Assembly (NCBI GenBank): GCA_016291275.1
Contig: JAEEWY010000050.1
Coordinates: 1-9,278 of the forward strand
Reading direction: 5' to 3'
Source: Methanobrevibacter sp.
GTDB lineage: Archaea; Methanobacteriota; Methanobacteria; Methanobacteriales; Methanobacteriaceae
DNA: 9,278 nt
The position numbers and the translations under genes were made by a program. Below the pieces are notes generated by a model. It saw only the letters and a program-made list of their open reading frames with translations. It was not told where the DNA came from and ran no database searches. Position 1 is the stretch's first letter. Each line of letters opens with the position of its first letter. Shown piece by piece: positions 4,320 to 9,278 of this stretch.

Positions 4320-6347
4320 CTATAAAACCACATGTAAGCTAGTTAATATTAGGTTTACTATAAAACCCATTGTAAATGCAAGAACTATGCTCATTACAGC
4401 AATCAAACCAGCTAATTTCACACCTCTTTCCTTAATCATAATCATCAATTGAGCAACACAAGGCAAGAACAATGTCAATGTGACAGATGCAACAAGCAAT
4501 TGAACTCCTGTCAATTGATTCTGAATTGTCATAAGTCCTGCAGCACCAAAGTCCCTTCTAAAGAATCCAAGCACGAATGAGGAACTTGTTGATGTTGGAA
4601 GGCCAATCGCATTGACAACAGGGCTGATGCAAGCAATAATCCATTGGAATATTCCACATAAGTCAAGAGCCCAAATGATTACACTGATCAATATGAAAAT
4701 TGGAATCAATTCCTTGATATACATTACAAGACGTGTCCAAGTCTTTTTAGCGATATGAGACAATTTAGGCCATCTTAAAGGAGGCAATTCCATAAAGAAA
4801 CTTGGCTGTGCACCTGGAACAAATCTTTTTGCAAGGAAACCTATGACAACAAAGTTGAATAGGATTACCAAAAGCCAAATCCAGATGGCATTTTGATGTT
4901 GGGATAATAACGCCATAATAACTCCCAATTGTGCAGAACAAGGAATTGTAAGTGCCATAAGCATTGTAGCAATGTTTCGCTCCCTTCTTGTTTCAAGTGT
5001 TCTTGTAACCATTGTTGCCATACTTCCACAGCCAACTGCAAGCACAAATGGAATAACGCTTCTACCGCTCAAACCAATCTTTTTGAATCCATTATCCACA
5101 AGAAGAGCAAGCCTTGGAAGGTACCCGCTGTCCTCAAGTATTGAAAATACAATGAAGAAAAGGGATACAATCGGAAGGATAATACCGAATCCATAGGTTA
5201 AACCAAGGGTGACGATACCATATTCGCCAACAAAGAGATTTTGAATCGGTACCCATGGAATGTATTGGACAACAACTGCAGTTACTGCAGGGTTGATATA
5301 CTGACCGAAAATGGTGTTTTCCAAAAAGTCTACAAGAATACCTGCTCCAAGCACTCCAACAATAAGATAAAGTCCGAAGTACAATACACAGGCAAGTATA
5401 ATCAGTCCATAGATTGGGTGAATCATTATTCTGCTTAACTTTTCACCTAAACTATCATTATCTTGAACGTTTACACTATCAATTGTTGTGTAGTTTGATT
5501 TGATGTATTTGGCATAATCTGCAAGCCTAAGCTTTGTCAAATACTTGACCGGTTGGTCAAATTTGGCTTTTTGAGCATCAATAACCTTTGACAAGAGCGC
5601 ATAATCTTCTTTCTCTTTTACAAGGTTTTCACTGTCTTCATCACCTTCAAGAAGAGAAACCGCCAAATATCTTTTAGAAACAGGATAAGATCCCTTAATG
5701 TTATTCTTTATCTCAGAAATAGCTATTTCAATAGACCTTCCATAGTCTACATCTAACAATGTTTTTGATTCATTTAATATATTGTTTTCAATTGAATCAT
5801 AGTTGACAATGGTGTGCTTTAATTCATCCAATCCCCTGTTTTCTGCAGCTGCAGTTAAGACAATTGGAATTCCAAGCTCATGTGACAAGCTTTCAGCATC
5901 GACAGTTGCTCCAATCTTTTCAAGCTCATCCATCATGTTTAAAACTAGAATAACTTCTTTTCCTGCATCAATCAACTGCAAAGTAAGATCAATTGATTTC
6001 TCAATGTTTTTAGCATCAACTACATGAACCATCAAGTCAAACTGTTCATCCAATACAAGCAGTTTAGCTACCCTTTCCTCTTCTGTGATTGTATTTAAGT
6101 CATAAAGTCCTGGAGGGTCTGTTATGTGGACTGTCTTGTTTTCATAGGTGAAATTTCCTTCATCAATATCTACAGTGGTTCCAGGGTAATTTGAAACCAT
6201 TGCAGTCATACCAGTTAATTTATTGAATGTTAAGCTCTTCCCTACATTAGGACTTCCTATTAAAAGAACGTTTTTGTAGTATGATTTATCCTTATTGATT
6301 GATTTTTCATCCTTTGAATCAATTTTAGAATTACTTTCTTTCCCCAT
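4320..6347 (-). CDS. feoB: Ferrous iron transporter FeoB
   Basis: Inner-membrane Fe(II) importer with a cytosolic G-protein domain, 675 residues. GTPase motifs: G1 GSPNVGKS (31-38), G2 in NYPGTTVD (53-60), G3 DPPG (77-80), G4 NMMD (137-140), G5 around TAAAENRG (165-172). A helical linker domain follows to about residue 305, then the membrane part. Gate motif one spans VGCGSMATMVTRT (438-450) with IPCSAQL (C470); gate two has GFFRRDFGAAG (594-604) with LPCVAQL (C630). These Cys are the conserved pore positions of the family. The length fits shorter archaeal FeoB. G3 has DPPG where many members have DLPG, a mild change. There is no separate feoA in the window; the FeoA-like domain is on the regulator two genes downstream. 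The leader holds palindromes that suggest iron control. Confidence 0.97.
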   Translation of the reverse strand: MGKESNSKIDSKDEKSINKDKSYYKNVLLIGSPNVGKSLTFNKLTGMTAMVSNYPGTTVDIDEGNFTYENKTVHITDPPGLYDLNTITEEERVAKLLVLDEQFDLMVHVVDAKNIEKSIDLTLQLIDAGKEVILVLNMMDELEKIGATVDAESLSHELGIPIVLTAAAENRGLDELKHTIVNYDSIENNILNESKTLLDVDYGRSIEIAISEIKNNIKGSYPVSKRYLAVSLLEGDEDSENLVKEKEDYALLSKVIDAQKAKFDQPVKYLTKLRLADYAKYIKSNYTTIDSVNVQDNDSLGEKLSRIMIHPIYGLIILACVLYFGLYLIVGVLGAGILVDFLENTIFGQYINPAVTAVVVQYIPWVPIQNLFVGEYGIVTLGLTYGFGIILPIVSLFFIVFSILEDSGYLPRLALLVDNGFKKIGLSGRSVIPFVLAVGCGSMATMVTRTLETRRERNIATMLMALTIPCSAQLGVIMALLSQHQNAIWIWLLVILFNFVVIGFLAKRFVPGAQPSFFMELPPLRWPKLSHIAKKTWTRLVMYIKELIPIFILISVIIWALDLCGIFQWIIACISPVVNAIGLPTSTSSSFVLGFFRRDFGAAGLMTIQNQLTGVQLLVASVTLTLFLPCVAQLMIMIKERGVKLAGLIAVMSIVLAFTMGFIVNLILTSLHVVL

Positions 6348-6388
6348 TTTTATCTTCTCAAAAATTGAATAAAAACTACTTAATAATC

Positions 6389-6400
6389 TTTTACCTAAAA
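6389..6400. promoter_or_regulatory. Second TTAGGTAAA-type element in the feoB leader
   Basis: Minus strand reads TTTTAGGTAAAA, which shares TTAGGT with the palindrome at 6516-6529 and has TTTTA/TAAAA symmetry around GG. It lies downstream of the TTTATATT box at 6436-6443, inside the predicted leader. It may be a weaker second regulator site. Confidence 0.35.
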
Positions 6401-6481
6401 CTAATTTAATTTCATTATATTGAACAAAACAAGATAATATAAATCTATTTTTAATTTACTTACTTGATAATGTATATATGT

Positions 6482-6508
6482 AAAAAATTAGACTGTATTT
6501 TAGTCTAA
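6482..6508 (-). terminator. Stem-loop plus T6: tlyA terminator or feoB leader attenuator
   Basis: Perfect arms TTAGACT (6488-6494) and AGTCTAA (6502-6508) enclose a 7-base loop; on the minus strand the stem is followed at once by six T. It lies 54 bp past the tlyA stop. It would end tlyA transcripts and, if feoB starts at 6526, it would lie about 20 nt into the feoB leader. Confidence 0.5.
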
Positions 6509-6515
6509 AAAGAAA

Positions 6516-6529
6516 TTAGGTAAACCTAA
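6516..6529. promoter_or_regulatory. TTAGGT-AA-ACCTAA palindrome, candidate DtxR-family operator of feoB
   Basis: Perfect 6-bp arms around AA. The motif resembles the TTAGGTTAGGCTAACC type of box bound by bacterial DtxR/IdeR proteins. It sits 20 bp downstream of a TTTATATA box (6550-6557), so it overlaps the predicted transcript start near 6526, a classic position for an archaeal repressor site. A DtxR-family gene is in the same cluster. Confidence 0.6.
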
Positions 6530-6549
6530 ATAATATTTTATTTCCTAAT

Positions 6550-6557
6550 TATATAAA
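6550..6557 (-). promoter_or_regulatory. TATA box, candidate main feoB promoter
   Basis: Minus strand reads TTTATATA, a full match to the archaeal consensus, five bases past the end of tlyA. Its predicted start coincides with the operator-like palindrome. Confidence 0.5.
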
Positions 6558-6562
6558 TATTT

Positions 6563-7345
6563 CTATAAATAGGCTTTATCTACAACATCATCTATAGAAA
6601 TTTCACAAGATTCGGCATTTCTTTTGAAATGAGCTAAATACTCAATATTCCCGTTTTTGCCTTGAATCTTAGAAACATCCAGATCAATTATATTATAAGC
6701 ATATTTCTTAAAATAAGTTATTATATCAAGAATAACATCCTTATGAACTTCCTTATCATTGATAATTCCCTTGAATTTATCAGCTATTTCCTTGCCACAT
6801 TCAAATTGAGGCTTGATGAGAAAAACCAATTCAAAATCCTTATCTTCAAGAGAGATTCTGTCTATAATATGCTTCAATGAAATGAATGATACATCTGAAA
6901 CTATAAGGTCAATGTTTTCAAACAATTCAGTTGGAGCATTCTTGAAGTTCAATTGCTCATAGAGATCAACCCTTTCATCATCCCTTAATGAATCTGCCAT
7001 CAAGTCAGTTCCAACATCAATAGCCACTACCCTTTTAGCGCCATACCTTAATGAGCAGTCTGTAAATCCTCCTGTGGAAGATCCGATATCCATAATGTTT
7101 TTATCTTTCAAGTCCAAATTAAAAGAGTCTATTGCGCCTTCAAGCTTCAGTCCAGCTCTTGATACATACTTAATGGAACTATTGTCGATTATTTCTACAT
7201 TATCATGATCCTTTACAATATAACTGGCTTTTGTAACTATTTTATCATTTACCTTCACATTATTGGATTTGATTAATTCCTTTGATTTTGTTCTAGTTGC
7301 AACAAAATTATTGCTCACTAAATATTTGTCTAATCTCTCTTTCAT
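6563..7345 (-). CDS. tlyA: TlyA-family rRNA cytidine 2'-O-methyltransferase
   Basis: A 260-residue SAM-dependent RNA methyltransferase; in bacteria the family modifies 16S and/or 23S rRNA. An N-terminal S4 RNA-binding domain (RLDKYLVSNNFVATRTKSKELI, then VKVNDKIV) is followed by YVSRAGLKLEGA and a Rossmann domain with the SAM loop DIGSSTGGFTD (86-96). The candidate catalytic tetrad K67, D151 (SDVSF), K178 (KPQFE) and E235 (NIEYLAHF) is placed like K69, D154, K182 and E238 of the mycobacterial enzyme, from memory. The usual DVGxGQL is here DVGTDLM, an altered loop next to the SAM site. The older name hemolysin A is misleading. The start is supported by GGTG five bases before the ATG. It is unrelated to the iron genes that follow. 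Confidence 0.93.
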   Translation of the reverse strand: MKERLDKYLVSNNFVATRTKSKELIKSNNVKVNDKIVTKASYIVKDHDNVEIIDNSSIKYVSRAGLKLEGAIDSFNLDLKDKNIMDIGSSTGGFTDCSLRYGAKRVVAIDVGTDLMADSLRDDERVDLYEQLNFKNAPTELFENIDLIVSDVSFISLKHIIDRISLEDKDFELVFLIKPQFECGKEIADKFKGIINDKEVHKDVILDIITYFKKYAYNIIDLDVSKIQGKNGNIEYLAHFKRNAESCEISIDDVVDKAYL

Positions 7346-7365
7346 TAAAACACCAATTACATTGT

Positions 7366-7398
7366 AAAAAAAAAAAAAAAATAGAATTTTTATAATTA
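7366..7398 (-). promoter_or_regulatory. tlyA promoter with a T16 run
   Basis: Minus strand reads TAATTATAAAAA (7387-7398), a TATA-like box, then a short spacer, then T16 (7366-7381), then GGTG and the tlyA ATG. The predicted start is near 7366, so the homopolymer occupies the space between box and start. Confidence 0.4.
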
Positions 7399-7510
7399 TA
7401 ATCTATAATTTGTTCATTTTACTTATTAAAACTAGATGTTTAAAAAAATATCAATAATAAAAAAAGAAACTGCATTCCACAGGTTAAAAGCATAATAGAA
7501 AGTAGAAATA

Positions 7511-7620
7511 GAATAAAAAAATAAAAATGGGGAGAAAAGAAAAGAGAATTCATCTCTTTTCTTATTCATATTGTGTTTAAAAATACTAGCTAAGATTAAA
7601 AATAAAGAGAATGAACCCTT
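7511..7620 (-). ncRNA. Candidate small RNA with 11-bp stem-loop
   Basis: A consensus TTTATATA box at 7643-7650 predicts a transcript start near 7619. About 55 nt downstream is a perfect 11-bp stem (7553-7563 with 7537-7547, 5-base loop), then CCCC and T-runs to 7511. The result would be an RNA of about 100 nt. Conservation was not tested. A short leaderless membrane peptide is the alternative. Confidence 0.3.
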
Positions 7621-7633
7621 AAACATATTTTAT

Positions 7634-7652
7634 ACTTTATAGTATATAAAGT
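7634..7652. promoter_or_regulatory. Inverted repeat overlapping a TATA box
   Basis: Perfect arms ACTTTATA (7634-7641) and TATAAAGT (7645-7652) with 3-bp spacer. The minus-strand TTTATATA box (7643-7650) is inside it. The symmetry could make a two-way promoter or a repressor site. Confidence 0.45.
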
Positions 7653-7742
7653 TTACTTGAAAAATAATAAAATTTAATTGATATGAATAAAATTTAAAAA
7701 AATTGTGTGTTTATTAAAAATTATTAAGAAAAATATTATTTT

Positions 7743-7777
7743 TTAAAAAAAAATTGAAAAAATAGAAAAATAAAAAG
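7743..7777 (-). terminator. T-tract terminator of the lipid reductase gene
   Basis: About 12 bp past the stop codon the minus strand shows TTTTTATTTTTCTATTTTTT followed by a T9 run (7745-7753). This is a strong archaeal T-rich terminator without a hairpin. Confidence 0.6.
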
Positions 7778-7788
7778 TAGATTATTGA

Positions 7789-8985
7789 TTAAAATAGAAT
7801 TTTAAACAATTTTGTAAACTTCAATGCAAGGCGAGGGGATATCTTTAAAAATACTTTTAAAATATCGCTTGGAGTCATATTCTTGTAATCAAGCCCTACA
7901 AATGCATGAATAATGCTATTCAAATCATCATCACTTAAGGAAGTATATACCTCATGTGCAATTGCCAATTTAGGAATAGCCCCTTGAGTGTATTCATCAT
8001 ATAAGACCTCATATTCACTTAACCTTTCTGCTGAATAATCCTTAGCTCTGACTGCTCTTGCAGCCACTTGGCCAGCAGTCTTACCCCCAAGCATTCCCAA
8101 TATGATTCCTCCACCAGTGATTGGGTCTACCTGACCGGCAGCATCACCGCAAACCAGTAGATTATCGCTATAGATCTGTCCAATCAATCCTCCAATCGGA
8201 TCACCGCCAACATTGAGTTCAACTGCCTTGGCATTTTTCAAAGGATGATAGGATTCAATGAATTCATTTAAGTATTCAATAGCTGGTTTTTTGCTTGTTG
8301 AAGGTATTCCAATACCTACATTTGCAATGTCATCTCCCTTTGGAAATACCCAAGCATAGCCCCCATTTGCAAAAGCGCCTAAATGAAGCTCAATTAAGTC
8401 CATTCTTTCACAATTGACTCCTGCCATTTCATATTGGACACCAGACATCATATGCTTTGGATGTGTTGTGGAGTTAATGCCAAATGCCTTAGCTATTCTA
8501 GATTCCGGACCATCTGCAGCAATTACAATGCGAGCTTTTATTTCAATGATTTCTCCCATATGTTCACAATCGATTACATAAAATGAACCTTCTGAGTCCT
8601 CATCTTTCATGATAGACTTTGCCAATGTCTTAACCATTATTTTGGCACCAGCTCTTGCAGCATCCATAGCCATATACTTATCAAAGACCTTACGCTCAAT
8701 GATATATCCCTTTTCAGGAAGTATTGTCTCATCAAGAGTCAATCTTGTCTTATCCGGTGCAATTATAGTTCCTCCATTGATTCTCTGAACTGCCCATTGA
8801 GGATCTGGTTCAATCTCCAGCCATTTGAGTCCATGGTCATAGATACCTTCTGCACATCTTTTAGGAGTTCCTATTTCAGATTTCTTATCTATAAGGATTA
8901 CATCTGCACCGCCTAAAGCGGCATGTTTTGCAGCAGCAGAACCAGCAGGCCCTGCACCAATTACCAATACATCAGTTTCTATCAT
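7789..8985 (-). CDS. Digeranylgeranylglycerophospholipid reductase (archaeal membrane lipid saturation)
   Basis: FAD enzyme of 398 residues that hydrogenates the geranylgeranyl chains of archaeal ether lipids. The Rossmann FAD motif is GAGPAGSAAAKHAA (10-23) with D33 at the ribose-binding end of strand two. It is followed by PKRCAEG (41-47, the conserved Cys of the family at C44), AADGPES (156-162), GGYAWVFPKGD (208-218) with NVGIG, and the second FAD motif GDAAGQVDPITGGG (280-293). The length and motif order fit the archaeal group. A hydrophobic and basic C-terminal tail (FLKISPRLALKFTKLFKILF) could sit against the membrane. The ATG follows a weak GATGAT site. It starts 22 bp after the end of an adhesin-like gene and has its own terminator, so it may be read from the upstream promoter or from one inside that gene. 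Confidence 0.95.
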   Translation of the reverse strand: MIETDVLVIGAGPAGSAAAKHAALGGADVILIDKKSEIGTPKRCAEGIYDHGLKWLEIEPDPQWAVQRINGGTIIAPDKTRLTLDETILPEKGYIIERKVFDKYMAMDAARAGAKIMVKTLAKSIMKDEDSEGSFYVIDCEHMGEIIEIKARIVIAADGPESRIAKAFGINSTTHPKHMMSGVQYEMAGVNCERMDLIELHLGAFANGGYAWVFPKGDDIANVGIGIPSTSKKPAIEYLNEFIESYHPLKNAKAVELNVGGDPIGGLIGQIYSDNLLVCGDAAGQVDPITGGGIILGMLGGKTAGQVAARAVRAKDYSAERLSEYEVLYDEYTQGAIPKLAIAHEVYTSLSDDDLNSIIHAFVGLDYKNMTPSDILKVFLKISPRLALKFTKLFKILF

Positions 8986-9007
8986 ATTATCATCTTAACG
9001 GAATCAA

Positions 9008-9278
9008 TTAAAATCCAAATTCATTTAATACAGCATCAGTATAAACATTATTAGGACTATTATTGGAATAATTGCAATTGGATATTTCAAGCCGATTCCT
9101 TAAATAATTGAATTCAGCATGGATGCTGTATATGGCACCGCCGCTTTGAGCGCTATTCCCTTGGAATTCACATCTTTCAACAATTAATGCACCATCATCA
9201 TTATTGAATACCGCACCACCATTAGAACTGGCGCCATTATTTTCAAAGTAGGAATTTTCAATTAGGATTATGCCTTCA
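9008..9278 (-). CDS. Adhesin-like surface protein, C-terminal end (partial)
   Basis: The last 89 codons of an open frame entering from the right edge, ending TAA at 9008-9010. The protein shows beta-helix style repeats of the form ENSYFENNGASSNGGAVFNN and ERCEFQGNSAQSGGAIYS: an Asn-rich turn, then GGA(I/V), about every 24 residues. This is the pattern of the large Methanobrevibacter adhesin-like proteins and of other right-handed beta-helix polymorphic proteins. The end is ...VYTDAVLNEFGF with no visible membrane anchor or sorting signal in this part. The N-terminal signal peptide and most of the gene are outside the window. It is probably secreted and cell-surface; binding partner unknown. 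Confidence 0.85.
   Translation of the reverse strand, partial: EGIILIENSYFENNGASSNGGAVFNNDDGALIVERCEFQGNSAQSGGAIYSIHAEFNYLRNRLEISNCNYSNNSPNNVYTDAVLNEFGF

Larger units (their letters stand above)
6348..6562 (-). promoter_or_regulatory. feoB upstream region (215 bp) with several TATA-like boxes
   Basis: No gene fits here. On the minus strand, in order, it holds a TTTATATA box (6550-6557), the TTAGGT palindrome (6516-6529), a stem-loop followed by T6 (6482-6508), a CATATATAC box (6471-6479), a TTTATATT box (6436-6443) and TTTTAGGTAAAA (6389-6400). The first box predicts a start near 6526 and a leader of about 180 nt; the others predict starts nearer the gene. No strong GGTG ribosome site precedes the feoB ATG, only GAG at about 6359. 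Confidence 0.55.
7346..7788. other. 443-bp intergenic region, strongly A/T-rich
   Basis: It contains, right to left, the terminator of the lipid reductase gene, an 8-bp inverted repeat over a TATA box (7634-7652), a possible small RNA with an 11-bp stem (7537-7563), and the tlyA promoter with a run of 16 A (7366-7381). A 64-codon frame at 7432-7626 on the minus strand is Phe-rich because the strand is T-rich; it has no ribosome site, and its ATG lies only about 7 nt upstream of the predicted transcript start. I do not call it a gene. Confidence 0.6.

Noticed and set aside
4865..5438. Several short frames on both strands inside feoB
   Set aside because: They overlap the conserved FeoB membrane domain and show no protein-like pattern of their own.
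6348..6562. A known riboswitch class in the feoB leader
   Set aside because: No conserved aptamer core that I recognise; only short A/T-rich stems are visible.
7432..7626. 64-codon minus-strand frame, Phe-rich
   Set aside because: No ribosome site; composition explained by T-rich DNA; a strong stem-loop and the TATA position fit an RNA better. Kept only as an alternative.

Overview
The window looks like chromosome of a low-GC methanogenic archaeon of the Methanobrevibacter type (Methanobacteriales). Evidence: an archaeal geranylgeranyl reductase for isoprenoid membrane lipids, a short archaeal-type FeoB, the end of an adhesin-like surface protein with Asn/Gly-rich parallel beta-helix repeats, TTTATATA or TTTAAATA boxes about 25 nt before predicted transcript starts, GGTG-type ribosome sites, and T-tracts after genes. 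The assignment is inferred from content, not from a database search. Every convincing gene lies on the minus strand, so transcription runs from high to low coordinates.

In transcription order (right to left): the C-terminus of an adhesin-like protein (9008-9278, cut by the window edge); a digeranylgeranylglycerophospholipid reductase (7789-8985); a 443-bp A/T-rich gap with a strong TATA box and an 11-bp stem-loop, possibly a small RNA; and a TlyA-type rRNA 2'-O-methyltransferase (6563-7345). Next comes an iron block: a 215-bp regulatory gap with palindromes, feoB (4320-6347), an eight-cysteine mini-protein (4053-4262), a DtxR-family regulator fused to a FeoA-like domain (3362-3985), and a HisA-like TIM-barrel protein (2632-3327). 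A 59-residue two-helix membrane protein follows (2318-2497). The last block is a metal-resistance pair: an ArsR/SmtB-type metal sensor with its own operator (1793-2176) and a P1B-type Zn/Cd ATPase (1-1688, cut by the left edge).

The two metal blocks look self-contained. In the first, FeoB imports Fe(II); the DtxR/FeoA protein probably senses iron and acts on a TTAGGT-AA-ACCTAA palindrome at the predicted feoB start; the Cys-rich protein may handle metal or electrons. In the second, the ArsR protein keeps both classical SmtB metal sites and has a 22-bp inverted repeat just upstream of its TATA box; it should release the promoter when Zn/Cd rises. The pump carries an unusual cytoplasmic head of about 250 residues, with roughly 66 histidines in a 166-residue stretch plus Cys-rich modules, built partly by a 12-bp/48-bp tandem repeat.

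The most unusual points are the repeat-built His/Cys head of the ATPase, the DtxR-like protein whose DNA-binding domain seems to lack a helix, the feoB leader with operator-like palindromes and a terminator-like hairpin, a 34-bp duplication between the Cys-protein and regulator genes, and the short genes or RNA that standard calling would miss.
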